64,000 bases of DNA from JBBSOK01 sp965219125 (GCA_965219125.1 CBDCMO010000002.1:930001-994000), one strand, 5' to 3'. Positions 44,991-53,941 are shown, numbered from the stretch's first letter. The notes: generated by a model not told the origin, from the sequence alone. Program-made: numbers and translations.

Positions 44991-45449
44991 ATGAGTTTTA
45001 ATATTGTCCTTTTAGAACCCGAAATACCTAATAATACTGGTAACATTGGTCGTTTGTGTTTGGCCACAAATTCTACACTTCATCTTATAAAACCTTTGGG
45101 TTTTGAGCTGAGCGATAGTAAATTGAAAAGGGCTGGATTAGATTATTGGCAATATTTAAACGTGGTTATCTATAATTCAAAAGAAGAATTTTTCAAAAAA
45201 CATAGCGCTGAAGAATTTGTTTATTTTTCGAGTCATTCAAGTCAAACATATACCAACATTAATTTCAGGAGAAATCAATTTTTAGTTTTTGGAAAAGAAT
45301 CCGTTGGTCTTCCTAAGGAATTAATAAATGATAATATTGATCATTGTTACAAAATTCCACTGCACAGCGAGCATATCCGCAGTTTAAATATTGCTAATTC
45401 TGTCGCAATTGTTATCTACGAAGGCCTTAGACAGATAAAAGTATCTTAA
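44991..45449 (+). CDS. trmL: tRNA (cytidine/uridine(34)-2'-O)-methyltransferase
   Basis: 152 residues, the usual size of TrmL. SPOUT-family knot motifs: NIVLLEPEIPNNTGNIGRLC, FGKESVGLP and IPLHSEHIRSLNIANSVAIV. It methylates the wobble-base ribose of tRNA-Leu species using SAM. It follows the M1 gene by 35 bp. The IS3 element begins 8 bp after its stop, so any native downstream signals have been displaced. Confidence 0.95.
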   Translation: MSFNIVLLEPEIPNNTGNIGRLCLATNSTLHLIKPLGFELSDSKLKRAGLDYWQYLNVVIYNSKEEFFKKHSAEEFVYFSSHSSQTYTNINFRRNQFLVFGKESVGLPKELINDNIDHCYKIPLHSEHIRSLNIANSVAIVIYEGLRQIKVS

Positions 45450-45508
45450 TTTCATATTGTCCCGTCCTAAATAATCGATACAGATTATTAAAGGATTAAA
45501 TTTATAAC

Positions 45509-46264
45509 TTAAAGCTTAACGATGCTAGCATCGTTAAGCTTTTTTGATTTATACTGTTTTCTTTTGAGTTTATTTTGTTGATGCATTTGTTTTGGAGTTA
45601 GCATATGATTGGATGAATGTGGTCTTTGGTTATTATAGATTTCGATTGCATTTTTGATTAATTGGCTCTTCAGCTCAATATCGTTGATGCTTTTAGCGAT
45701 ATTAAATTCTTGCTTGAGTATTCCATTGATTCTTTCTGCTATCGCATTCTCATAGGGATCATACTTCTCTGTCATGCTTGCCTTGATATTGTTTTTGCTC
45801 AATAACTCTTGATAGTCATCAGAACAGTATTGCAAACCTCTATCGGAGTGGTGTATTAAAGGTTTTTCCTTATCTATTCTGTGTTTTAAAGCCATATCCA
45901 GCGCTTGAACAGAACCATCTACTGCTAATGTGTTAGATACATTATATCCCATTATCTTTTTTGAGTAGGCATCTGTAATCAAGGCTAGGTATGACGGGTT
46001 AATCCTAGTTCCTACGTAGGTGATGTCACTGACCCAGATTTGTTCGGGACGTATAATATCAACATTGCTAACTATATTTTTATGCTTTCTAAATCGGTGA
46101 TGTGAGTCTGTAGTTATGTGATAACTTCTCTTAGGTTTTATAAGCATGTGATTTACTTTGAGTATTCTAAAAAGCTTGTCTCTCCCTACTTTTAAGCCAG
46201 AGAGTTCTTCTCTTAAGATATGATATAATTTTCTGGCACCAACTTTTGGCATAACATTGCGCAC
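45509..46264 (-). CDS. IS3 transposase OrfB, DDE catalytic domain
   Basis: 251 residues from the first ATG, with the rve integrase core: D80 (WVSDITYV), D141 (IHHSDRGLQY) and E177 (NAIAERINGILKQEF), exactly D-35-E. The frame stays open upstream to about 46455 and overlaps OrfA, reading KKLHARVIEIFKEEHKETLV. The natural product is therefore probably the OrfA-OrfB fusion made by -1 slippage at the A6 tract (46427-46432). The last codons (DASIVKL) coincide with a perfect hairpin. Confidence 0.95.
   Translation of the reverse strand: MRNVMPKVGARKLYHILREELSGLKVGRDKLFRILKVNHMLIKPKRSYHITTDSHHRFRKHKNIVSNVDIIRPEQIWVSDITYVGTRINPSYLALITDAYSKKIMGYNVSNTLAVDGSVQALDMALKHRIDKEKPLIHHSDRGLQYCSDDYQELLSKNNIKASMTEKYDPYENAIAERINGILKQEFNIAKSINDIELKSQLIKNAIEIYNNQRPHSSNHMLTPKQMHQQNKLKRKQYKSKKLNDASIVKL
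45511..45545 (-). terminator. Hairpin at the 3' end of the transposase gene
   Basis: AAAGCTTAACGATG / CTAG / CATCGTTAAGCTTT is perfectly symmetric and overlaps the stop codon. An A-run is not present on the minus-strand exit side, but a T-run follows on the plus side (45541-45545). It may instead stop outside transcription from entering the element, as hairpins at IS ends often do. Confidence 0.6.
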
Positions 46265-46374
46265 ACCCCTGACTAAGGTTATGACTTGTTTTGCTATGGA
46301 CTGATTATGTCTTCTAGACCTAATAGATCGATAATATACCTGTCTATCCAGCCCGAGTAAGTTACAGGTAGAAA

Positions 46375-46809
46375 CTAGTGTTTCCTTGTGTTCTTCTTTG
46401 AAGATCTCGATAACTCGGGCGTGTAATTTTTTCTGATTTGAATGTCGTATTCCTTTTCTGCCATATCAACGAGCATATCAAAAATGATTGCCTTCTTGTC
46501 CGCTCTCTCGGCTAGATGTTCTGCCCTAGCTTTTTGCTTTTCAAGAAGCTTTACTTTTGCCTCTAATTCGATAATTTTTTGTTCTGGTGTCTTTGCCACG
46601 GTTACAACGGATAGGTTTTCCCAATCAAAGGTACCATATTTGCGCAACCAAGAGGTTATTGTCGATCTAGCTTGGATGCCATATTTAAGGTGAGCCGAAA
46701 GTCGATCTAACGCTCCCGACTCGATTTCATCTACGACTTGCAGCTTAAAAGAAAGCGAGTAGTCTTTTTGGGTTCGTTTTAGATAACCCCTGTTTACTGA
46801 TGTTTTCAT
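46375..46809 (-). CDS. IS3 transposase OrfA, helix-turn-helix
   Basis: 144 residues with an IS3/IS911-type N-terminal DNA-binding domain (YSLSFKLQVVDEIESGALDR, RSTITSWLRKYGTFDW) and a leucine-zipper-like coiled coil (KIIELEAKVKLLEKQKARAE). The end overlaps OrfB in the -1 frame; the heptamer A-AAA-AAT on the minus strand is a plausible slippery site. Confidence 0.92.
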   Translation of the reverse strand: MKTSVNRGYLKRTQKDYSLSFKLQVVDEIESGALDRLSAHLKYGIQARSTITSWLRKYGTFDWENLSVVTVAKTPEQKIIELEAKVKLLEKQKARAEHLAERADKKAIIFDMLVDMAEKEYDIQIRKNYTPELSRSSKKNTRKH

Positions 46810-46861
46810 TACACTAAGGTTTTAGTGTATCGCTATTTCAGGACGGGACATATTTAGAAAT

Positions 46862-46890
46862 AAAAAAAGCCCCAATAAATGGGGCTTTTA
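46862..46890 (-). terminator. Terminator of the ferritin-like gene pair
   Basis: AAAAGCCCCA (46865-46874) and TGGGGCTTTT (46880-46889) with an A-run before it, reading as a U-run on the minus strand, 17 bp after the stop of the gene at 46907-47743. Confidence 0.88.
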
Positions 46891-46906
46891 AGAATATGTC
46901 AACTAA

Positions 46907-47743
46907 TTATTGAACGATAAATACACTTGCAATTGCAACTGCAGTCTCACCGCTAATTGGCTCATCGTAAGCTTCGGTTACCGCATCAACTGCATTCGAG
47001 CCTTGAGGTGCGAATTGAACATTATCTACGCCTAATTGAGAAGTGTTCTGTTCACCATCATAAGTTGGTTGAGTAGCGGCTGGCATACCTGCGCCACGCT
47101 CATCTCTAGTAATCCAACCTTTTAATCCTCTTAATCTTCTAACTTCAGATGCGTGTCTTGCCTCAACAGAATGTATCTGCAAAGCAAAAGTCAATAAATC
47201 TGGAGCACTAATTAAATTGCCAGCTTGTCCTTTGTACGCTCTTACTCCAGTATCTTCCAATGCTTGAGAGATAGCTAAAAACTGAGCGTAAGATGTTGCT
47301 CCGTCAACGTTCGGATCTTCGTTGAAAGGATCAAACATTCCTCCTGCGGTAAAATCAAATGTTGGAGAATCAAAAGAGTCAGGTCCTAAACCAGCTTGTA
47401 AAAATGCAACGTGCGCATTTTCGTGCTTTGCTATTTGAGTATAAACAGTTACCGATCTAGCATCACCATATTGCTCTACAATACCACCATTAATAAGACT
47501 TTTGTTATAAAATGCAGCTTCAAGATATTCAAGCGTTAAAGCTAATTGTAATGCACTTGTAGGAGTTCCGCCACCATTTTGAGCGTATGTTTTTGTTCCC
47601 ATAGTTGCCAAACCAAAAGGTATTGCAGCTAATGCCGCTTTTTTACCCATACTTGCCATTGTACCGAACATGTCTTCTCTTGAGAAGTTCTTCTCCATTA
47701 ATTTTTCTGAAGTAAATTCGTCTAAAAATTTTATAATATTCAT
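46907..47743 (-). CDS. Ferritin-like domain protein 1
   Basis: 278 residues. After a 30-residue leader, a hydrophobic segment (AALAAIPFGLATMGTKTYAQ) resembles a late signal. The four-helix ferritin-like fold then carries LALTLEYLEAAFYNKSL, HENAHVAFLQAGL, ALEDTGVRAYKGQ and LQIHSVEARHASEVRRL, giving the Glu/His pattern of a di-metal site (E..ExxH, E..ExxH). Related 'desiccation-related'/Rds1 proteins occur in stress-tolerant bacteria. It lies 31 bp downstream of a second ferritin-like gene on the same strand, so the two form an operon. Confidence 0.88.
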   Translation of the reverse strand: MNIIKFLDEFTSEKLMEKNFSREDMFGTMASMGKKAALAAIPFGLATMGTKTYAQNGGGTPTSALQLALTLEYLEAAFYNKSLINGGIVEQYGDARSVTVYTQIAKHENAHVAFLQAGLGPDSFDSPTFDFTAGGMFDPFNEDPNVDGATSYAQFLAISQALEDTGVRAYKGQAGNLISAPDLLTFALQIHSVEARHASEVRRLRGLKGWITRDERGAGMPAATQPTYDGEQNTSQLGVDNVQFAPQGSNAVDAVTEAYDEPISGETAVAIASVFIVQ

Positions 47744-47774
47744 AATGTGTTTTTTTAAGATTAATTAATTTTGA

Positions 47775-48500
47775 TTATTGCAATCCGTTTGCTGTAAATG
47801 GAGTTCTAACAAAACCTGTTGCAACAACAGCTGCTAAAATTTCAGATGGTTTTTTAGCACCGTCAAAAGCTACACCAGTTCCAAGTAAATCTACCAATAC
47901 ATTATCTCCAGCAAAATCTGCAGAACCTGGATTAATCAAAGTTGCTATCGCAGAAGCATGTCTAGCTTCAACCGAAACAATTTTACCAGCCACAACTAAG
48001 TAGTCAGGGTTAGTAATATATCTGGCAGCACCATTGTAGGCCATAACTCCCGTATCTTCCAAAACTTTTGCAGTTCCAAGAACTTGGTCTCTGTTACCAA
48101 AATCAATAGAATCAAAATTAAAATCTAATGTTGGCAGAACTTGATCAGGATTAGCAACTGAACTTATAGCAGCAGAAAAGAAATCTCTGTGTATTAATTC
48201 GTGATAATATAAATCTGTTAAAGTTTGTCTTTCAAGATCAGAAATATTTCCATAGAATGAATTCACAACCTTAGTGTAAAATGCTGCTTCCAATTGCTCA
48301 AGTGCGAATGCATAATTTAAAACCCCTAAATCTCCTGAACCTAAATCAAAAACTCCTGGAGTAGGTATAGGATCATCATCATTATTACAGGCAAATAAAA
48401 AACCAGCGCCAGCAACTGCCATTCCACTCATTTTTAAAAACTGTCTCCTGCTATTTCCAACGACAGGTTGAGGAGAATGCACTTTAATTACTTTTTTCAT
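47775..48500 (-). CDS. Ferritin-like domain lipoprotein with twin-arginine signal
   Basis: 241 residues. The leader has a Tat motif (SRRQFLKMSGMAVAGAGF, R18-R19) and a lipobox (LFAC, C38), so a folded protein is exported and lipid-anchored. The body has the same ferritin-like helices as its partner (YAFALEQLEAAFYTKVV, YYHELIHRDFF, KVLEDTGVMAYNGAAR, KIVSVEARHASAIATL). Tat export of a folded di-metal protein is consistent with cofactor loading in the cytoplasm. It probably forms a complex or works in series with the downstream partner; the substrate is unknown. Confidence 0.9.
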   Translation of the reverse strand: MKKVIKVHSPQPVVGNSRRQFLKMSGMAVAGAGFLFACNNDDDPIPTPGVFDLGSGDLGVLNYAFALEQLEAAFYTKVVNSFYGNISDLERQTLTDLYYHELIHRDFFSAAISSVANPDQVLPTLDFNFDSIDFGNRDQVLGTAKVLEDTGVMAYNGAARYITNPDYLVVAGKIVSVEARHASAIATLINPGSADFAGDNVLVDLLGTGVAFDGAKKPSEILAAVVATGFVRTPFTANGLQ

Positions 48501-48671
48501 AATTTAATTTATTAGTTAATATCCTTGTTATTCGTTTCTGGTTAAATTTACGTAGTATTGAAGAGGTCAGTTTTAAAAATTTTGTTAAATTAATAAATAA
48601 ATTCAATTTTTAACAAGATATTAATAAGATTGCACCAAATGATTGATTCTAGTCACATCTATACAATTTAA

Positions 48672-49034
48672 ATGCGCTTGCCTTTTTTTATATACAATTT
48701 TACTAATCTTAAATACCCCTTTAATTGGATGCTTGCACATTGGCAATTTTATAAAACCATATTTCCATTTATAGCTGGAAGTGGTATTATGTCAACTCTC
48801 ATTTTTGGACCGATAATTGGCTACATATTATTCTTAACCATTGGATTAGGAATTGGTTGGCTTGGTTTCATTTCATTTAACAAAAATGAATTTTATTTTT
48901 ACTTTAATTTAGGTATTATAAAATACAATTTGTTTAAATTTAGCTTTATCATAAATTTTTTGGTTGGCACGCCGATCTATATAATATTGATGATTTTAAT
49001 ATTTTTCATATTTGGCAATCTTACAATTACATAG
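48672..49034 (+). CDS. Small membrane protein of unknown function
   Basis: 120 residues with three strongly hydrophobic stretches (about 30-60, 60-75 and 92-115), rich in Phe and Ile. It overlaps the first codons of the decayed ABC ATPase by 23 bp, so it may have been its membrane partner. Since that ATPase is broken, this gene may no longer be functional. Confidence 0.45.
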   Translation: MRLPFFIYNFTNLKYPFNWMLAHWQFYKTIFPFIAGSGIMSTLIFGPIIGYILFLTIGLGIGWLGFISFNKNEFYFYFNLGIIKYNLFKFSFIINFLVGTPIYIILMILIFFIFGNLTIT

Positions 49035-49672
49035 CACAAGCAAATCGTTCGGCAAGAAAGTTATTCTGAACAAAGTTTCCCTTTCAATACATACCGAAGA
49101 AATAATTGGGCTATTTGGAAGAAACGGAAGTGGAAAATCTACTTTATTGCAGATTATTTTTGGCACTTTGAAAGTTGATAATTCATTTAGAAATGAATGG
49201 CCTGACGATAAATCCAAAAAAAGTAATTAAAAGCGATACTGTAGCTTATTTGCCGCAACATCCATTTCTTTCAACTAACTAATTTACGCGTGCGAGATAT
49301 TATACCTATTTATTATAGCGAATCAAAAAACAAGATACCATCTTCTACGACACAACAATTGCTGGATTCGCAAATAGGAAAATTAGTGAACTCCCGCTCG
49401 GACAACTTAAATATTTTGAAGTTGTATTAGTTGGTTCAGGTAATCACAAATTTTTATTATTAGATGAACCATTTTCAATGTTGGAACCTTTGCAAAAAAT
49501 TTCTTTAAAGAAATTTTTAAAATCGATAAGTACAAATAAAGGTCTTATTATTACAGATCATTATTATAAGGACGTTTTAAAAATAGCAACAAAAAATTTA
49601 GTTTTGTTTAATGGTAATTTAATTCCGGTGAAGAATGAGCACGACCTAGTGCAAAATGGTTACCTTAAGTAG
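49012..49672 (+). pseudogene. Decayed ABC transporter ATPase
   Basis: Pieces in three frames make one ATPase of about 220 residues. Frame one gives LQLHSTSKSFGKKVILNKVS and Walker A LFGRNGSGKSTLL. A shifted frame gives NGLTINPKKVIKSDTVAYLP with the Q-loop region PQHPFLSTN, another TNLRVRDIIPIYYSE. A last frame gives the signature-like ISELPLGQLKYFEV, Walker B KFLLLDEPF and the H-loop region LIITDHYY. At least three frameshifts are present, and the start codon is TTG. Clearly non-functional. Confidence 0.85.
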
Positions 49673-49678
49673 GGACAA

Positions 49679-49708
49679 TAAAAAAGCCCCACTTTCGTGA
49701 GGCTTTCA
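49679..49708 (-). terminator. Weak terminator of the fasciclin gene
   Basis: AAAGCCCCAC and GTGAGGCTTT form an imperfect stem, with an A-run at 49679-49685 reading as U on the minus strand. It lies 40 bp beyond the stop. Confidence 0.5.
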
Positions 49709-49749
49709 AAATAGGTATCATTTTAACGATTAATCGTTGAAAAGAAGTT

Positions 49750-50379
49750 TTATTTTTTCGGCATTAATACTGCATCAACAGCGTGAATTACACCATTTGA
49801 AGCATCAACATCAGCCATCACAACTGTTGCCATACCACCTTTAGCATCTTTTACCATTACTTTACCGTCTTTTTCAGACAATGTAAGATTTTCACCTTGT
49901 AAGGTAGTAACTTCATACTTGTTGTTGTTGTCTTTAATAGCTTTCATAACATCGGCTGCCATAAATTTACCAGCAACTACGTGATATTTCAAAAGATCTT
50001 GCAATTTGGCTTTATTGTCCGCCATCATTAACATGTCCATAGAAGCTTTTGGAACTTTTGCAAAAGCATCGTTAGTTGGAGCGAAAACAGTTATTGGACC
50101 TTCAGCTTTTAAAGCATCAGCTAAATCTGCAGCTTGAATTGCACTAACTAAAGTAGAAAAGTTTTCGTTACCCATTGCGATAGCCGCAACTGTTTTAGAA
50201 TCGTAATCTGCTTGCATCATTTTAGAATCTTCTTCAACTTTCATTAAAGAGTCAGATTCTTGTTGCATACGCATTTCTTCAGCCGCTTTTGCTTCAGCTT
50301 CTTTTTTCTTTGAGTCATCACAGCTAGCGAAAAGCACAGCTACAACACTTAATGATAATAAAATTGTTCTTAGTTTCAT
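49750..50379 (-). CDS. Fasciclin (FAS1) domain lipoprotein
   Basis: 209 residues: lipobox LFASC (C20), a charged helical linker (KKKEAEAKAAEEMRMQQES), then one FAS1 domain with its two conserved boxes: GPITVFAPTNDAFAKVP and the final NGVIHAVDAVLMPK. FAS1 domains mediate adhesion in many organisms; the bacterial lipoprotein versions have no firm role. A -7 box (TATATTTG on the minus strand, 50408-50415) lies 30 bp upstream of the start, so it is probably transcribed alone. Confidence 0.93.
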   Translation of the reverse strand: MKLRTILLSLSVVAVLFASCDDSKKKEAEAKAAEEMRMQQESDSLMKVEEDSKMMQADYDSKTVAAIAMGNENFSTLVSAIQAADLADALKAEGPITVFAPTNDAFAKVPKASMDMLMMADNKAKLQDLLKYHVVAGKFMAADVMKAIKDNNNKYEVTTLQGENLTLSEKDGKVMVKDAKGGMATVVMADVDASNGVIHAVDAVLMPKK

Positions 50380-50407
50380 AATTTAAATTTGTTGATTTTT
50401 GTTTAAG

Positions 50408-50415
50408 CAAATATA
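50408..50415 (-). promoter_or_regulatory. Candidate -7 box of the fasciclin gene
   Basis: TATATTTG on the minus strand fits TAnnTTTG, 29 bp before the ATG. No clear -33 element was found. Confidence 0.4.
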
Positions 50416-50619
50416 TCTCAACTTCTCATAAGTTTATATTAATTGGAATTAATTTTTAGTTAAATTTTATTGAAATTAAACGTCTGAAAATCTGATGTTT
50501 ATACTTATAAATATATGAATTTTTATTTTATCATCATAAATTAGCGTTAATTGAAATATCATATTTTGGCAAATTATGTAAATTTAAAGTTCATAATTAA
50601 TTTAAAATATTTTATAAAA

Positions 50620-50997
50620 ATGGTAAAAGCAAAATATCAAAGCGTACTCAATCTTGGTGAGAAATTAAAGATTCAACAAAATGATGTAAAGGAAGAAAAC
50701 GGTAAATTACACATATCGGGAGTTGCAAATACCCCATATGATAAAGATCAACTTTGGGATGAAATAAAAAAGATTGGCGGTGAAAATCCAACTGATATAG
50801 TTGCAGATATTAAAGTAGCAAATTCTGCAGTTTATGCTAAACACACTGTTGAGAGCGGCGAATCACTTAGCAAAATCTCTAAGAAATATTACGGCGATCC
50901 CATGAAATACAATGCCATTTTTGAAGCAAATAAAGATATTTTGAAAAGTGCAGATATTATTCAACCTGGACAAGAATTAAACATTCCCCAATTATAA
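50620..50997 (+). CDS. BON/LysM potassium-binding-like protein (Kbp/YgaU type)
   Basis: 125 residues from MVKAKYQSVLNLGEKLKI; upstream in-frame codons are AT-rich and lack coding character. N-terminal BON domain (about 15-70: NGKLHISGVANTPYDKDQLW) and a C-terminal LysM (76-124: AKHTVESGESLSKISKKYYG, QPGQELNIPQL). The architecture equals E. coli Kbp (YgaU), a cytoplasmic K+-binding protein induced by osmotic stress. The absence of a signal peptide supports that comparison. Confidence 0.9.
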   Translation: MVKAKYQSVLNLGEKLKIQQNDVKEENGKLHISGVANTPYDKDQLWDEIKKIGGENPTDIVADIKVANSAVYAKHTVESGESLSKISKKYYGDPMKYNAIFEANKDILKSADIIQPGQELNIPQL

Positions 50998-51035
50998 TAT
51001 TTTACAACCAACCTTTGGTTTAAACATATTATAAT

Positions 51036-51065
51036 AATAGCCGTCACAAAATTGTGACGGCTATT
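51036..51065. terminator. Bidirectional terminator
   Basis: A 14-bp perfect stem AATAGCCGTCACAA / TTGTGACGGCTATT separates the LysM gene from the convergent MoxR gene. Confidence 0.88.
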
Positions 51066-51092
51066 TTATTTTAGAAAATTTCTTTTGTGGGG

Positions 51093-52559
51093 TTACAACC
51101 CGCTGATGTAGCCACCATAAACATCTTTAAAACGAAGCCCATCGCTCAAATTGTATTTACTTAATTTTTTATTTTCTGCAAGAGCCCAAAGAATAAATTC
51201 CTTGTAAAAATAAATGTCTTTTTCCGAAATATTTGAAGCATATTGCTCTATAATTTCATCCAACGGTTCTATACGGTCCAATTGTAATTTATACTCTTCA
51301 TCATCTGCCGTGTCTAATAATTCGAAACCACCACTTTGTTCGAAAAACCATCCTACAATCTCATCATATGGATCTTTGTCCGAATCCTTTTTAAGTTTTT
51401 CAATTTTTGGGAATTTCTCAAAAAACTCTGTGCTAACTGCATCGGCTATTAACTGTTTTGCCACTTGAAACGCTCCTTCTTGTTCTCCTTCATAAACTAA
51501 TTCAACTTTTCCAGTTATTGCTGGTACAATTCCCATAAAATCGCCCAACCGCACTGTAGTTTTAGTATCTCCATTTTGTATTGCACGTCTTTCTGCAGTA
51601 CTCAACAGATTTTGAAAAGCTGTAATGCTCAATCTTGCACTTACACCACTTTTTGCATCTATAAATTCACTTTCTCTTGCCTCAAAACTAATTTGCTCTA
51701 AAATATCTTTTGCCAATTCCGGAACATAAACATTACTTTTTTCTTTGGAAGCTTCAGCTGTTTCTTGCTCGGTTATTGTTCTTGCCGTTTTAAGGTTTTC
51801 TGGATAGTGGGTTAATATTTGAGATCCAATTCTATCTTTTAAAGGTGTTACAATACTTCCTCTATTGGTATAATCTTCAGGATTTGCGGTGAAAACAAAT
51901 TGAATATCCAAAGGCAACCTCAACGCAAAACCTCTTATTTGAACATCGCCTTCCTGTAATATATTAAAGAGTGCAACTTGAATGCGCGCCTGTAAATCAG
52001 GCAATTCGTTTATTACAAATATGCAACGGTTTGAACGTGGTATCATCCCAAAGTGAATTACGCGATCGTCTGCATACGTTAATTTTAAATTTGCAGCTTT
52101 AATTGGATCTACATCACCAATTAAATCGGCAACTGTTACATCTGGCGTTGCCAATTTTTCTGAAAACCGCATTTCTCTACGAAGCCAGATTATTGGTGTG
52201 TCATCACCTTTTTCGTGAATTAGCTCTTTTGCAAATCTCGAAATTGGCTTAAACGGGTCGTCATTTATTTCGCTGCCTTCAATCACTGGAATATGTTCGT
52301 CCAGTAAAGTTACCATTTGTCTCGCCAAACGGGTTTTTGCCTGCCCGCGCAATCCAAGTAAATTAATATTATGTTTTGAAAGGATTGCTCTTTCCAATTC
52401 AGGAATTACTGTGTATTCATAACCATGTATTCCTTCGAATGTAGTTTCCTTTTTTAATAGCTTTTGAAGTAAATTTCTTCGTAATTCTTCTTTTATACTT
52501 TTATATTCAAAGCCAGCATTTTTTAATTCGCCGAATGTTTTTATTTGTTCAATATTCAT
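51093..52559 (-). CDS. MoxR-like AAA+ ATPase (magnesium-chelatase-like)
   Basis: 488 residues. Walker A-like GLRGQAKTRLAR (69-80), Walker B CIFVINELPDL, sensor region FVFTANPEDYTNRGSIVTPL followed by an arginine finger candidate (LKDR). The C-terminal 200 residues are helical. It belongs to the MoxR/ChlI group, which acts as an unfoldase or metal-insertion chaperone together with a VWA-domain partner. That partner is encoded 76 bp upstream on the same strand. The biological client is not visible. Confidence 0.9.
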   Translation of the reverse strand: MNIEQIKTFGELKNAGFEYKSIKEELRRNLLQKLLKKETTFEGIHGYEYTVIPELERAILSKHNINLLGLRGQAKTRLARQMVTLLDEHIPVIEGSEINDDPFKPISRFAKELIHEKGDDTPIIWLRREMRFSEKLATPDVTVADLIGDVDPIKAANLKLTYADDRVIHFGMIPRSNRCIFVINELPDLQARIQVALFNILQEGDVQIRGFALRLPLDIQFVFTANPEDYTNRGSIVTPLKDRIGSQILTHYPENLKTARTITEQETAEASKEKSNVYVPELAKDILEQISFEARESEFIDAKSGVSARLSITAFQNLLSTAERRAIQNGDTKTTVRLGDFMGIVPAITGKVELVYEGEQEGAFQVAKQLIADAVSTEFFEKFPKIEKLKKDSDKDPYDEIVGWFFEQSGGFELLDTADDEEYKLQLDRIEPLDEIIEQYASNISEKDIYFYKEFILWALAENKKLSKYNLSDGLRFKDVYGGYISGL

Positions 52560-52635
52560 TTAAAGTTTCTTATTTTTTATAGTAATATATTTTTTTCGAT
52601 TATCCAAACTGCCTACTGCCACTGCGACTGCAAAC

Positions 52636-53781
52636 TTATTTAATCCGTTTCCTCCTATTGGTCTCATAATCTGTAAAAATCATTTCACCCAGACCTTGCA
52701 ATCCTGTGTAAAATGCTTTTCCTTTATTTGCCGCGGTAAAATTATCTACAAATTGCTGCAAATATGGGTCGCTCGCTATCATAAAAGTGGTTATTGGAAT
52801 ATGAAGTTTTCTAGCTTGCGCCGCCATTGAGTAACATTGATTTACAATATAGCTATCCAAACCATTACTGTTTTTATAGTATTTACCGTCGGGAAGCCTT
52901 ATACAGCTTGGCTTACCATCGGTTATCATAAAAATTTGTTTGTTGGTGTTTCGTTTTCTTCTTAGCATATCCATTGCCAACTGTAGACCAGCAACGGTGT
53001 TTGTATGATATGGCCCAACATTCAAATACGGAAGATCCTTAATTTTTATTGGCCAGGCATCGTTTCCAAAAACCAAGATATCCAAAGTATCTTTTGGATA
53101 ACAGGTTGTGATTAATTCACTTAGGGCCATTGCAACTTTTTTTGCAGGTGTAATCCTGTCTTCGCCGTATAAAATCATACTGTGGCTAATATCTATCATT
53201 AGCACCGTACTCATTTGCGCTTTGTGTGTAGTTTCTTCAACTACAAGATCGTTTTCTGTTAATTTAAAATCTCCGATACCGTGGTTAATTTGGCTATTTC
53301 GAAGACTTTCTGTCATCGAAATTTGATCTAATCTATCACCAAATTGATAATCGCGAAATTCCCCAGCTTGTTCATCGCCATTTCCTGTATGTTTGGTTTT
53401 GTGATTGCCGGATCCACTTCTTTTTATGTTTCCGAAAATTTGTTCCAAAGCTCTTTTTCGAAGCGCCCTTTCCAATTTTTCTGTAATTTTTATAGATGGA
53501 TCTCCTTCTCCTTTTCCTTCCCCTTTTCCATTTGGCACAAATTCTTCCCGAATATATCCTTTTGCTTTTAAATCTTCAATAAAGTCTTCGATTGTATAAT
53601 CTGGTGTGGTAAGTTTGTATTCTTCATCTAACTGCTTCAACCAGTCTATTGCCTCATCAAAATCGCCAGAAGTGTGGGTAATTAATTCTTGAAATATCTC
53701 GAAAAGTTTTTCAAATGGAGTTTGTACAACGGGATTGTGTTTTGTAAAAATAAAACCCATTTGCCTACTATTTTTTTGCAT
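52636..53781 (-). CDS. VWA-domain partner of the MoxR-like ATPase
   Basis: 381 residues. The C-terminal VWA domain has an intact MIDAS: D197-x-S199-x-S201 (MIDISHS), then HTNTVAGLQLAM (Thr) and MITDGKPS (Asp). The N-terminal part is helical with a Gly/Lys/Glu-rich linker (GKGEGKGEGD, 85-94). It is probably cotranscribed with the ATPase, first in order. MoxR-VWA pairs mature enzymes or act in envelope stress; here no client gene is adjacent. Confidence 0.92.
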   Translation of the reverse strand: MQKNSRQMGFIFTKHNPVVQTPFEKLFEIFQELITHTSGDFDEAIDWLKQLDEEYKLTTPDYTIEDFIEDLKAKGYIREEFVPNGKGEGKGEGDPSIKITEKLERALRKRALEQIFGNIKRSGSGNHKTKHTGNGDEQAGEFRDYQFGDRLDQISMTESLRNSQINHGIGDFKLTENDLVVEETTHKAQMSTVLMIDISHSMILYGEDRITPAKKVAMALSELITTCYPKDTLDILVFGNDAWPIKIKDLPYLNVGPYHTNTVAGLQLAMDMLRRKRNTNKQIFMITDGKPSCIRLPDGKYYKNSNGLDSYIVNQCYSMAAQARKLHIPITTFMIASDPYLQQFVDNFTAANKGKAFYTGLQGLGEMIFTDYETNRRKRIK

Positions 53782-53820
53782 AGTTAAAAGTAGTTGTTTT
53801 TCTGTTTAGCTTTTAGATGG

Positions 53821-53846
53821 TTACTGTTAAACATACGTTATAAATT
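53821..53846 (+). promoter_or_regulatory. 26-bp shared upstream element, copy 1
   Basis: TTACTGTTAAACATACGTTA followed by TAAATT, identical to the copy at 55314-55339. It lies 168 bp upstream of the membrane-anchored gene at 54014. Nothing suggests coding. Exact identity over 26 bp in AT-rich intergenic DNA argues for a promoter or regulator site common to both units. Confidence 0.6.
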
Positions 53847-53941
53847 AAAATTGAGTTATTAACAAATGAGTCAATAAAATTCGCTTATGTGCTAATTAAC
53901 AAATATTTATGACGTTAAAAATAAAGAATTTAAGTTATGAC

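Larger units (their letters stand above)
45458..46850. mobile_element. Complete IS3-family insertion sequence, 1393 bp
   Basis: Terminal inverted repeats begin TGTCCCGTCCT at both ends and match at 21 of 25 positions (45458-45482 against the complement of 46826-46850). A 3-bp direct repeat TAT flanks the element (45455-45457 and 46851-46853), within the 3-4 bp usual for IS3. Two overlapping transposase frames on the minus strand, with an A6 slippage site, complete the structure. It sits between trmL and a ferritin-like gene and interrupts no recognisable frame. Confidence 0.95.
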
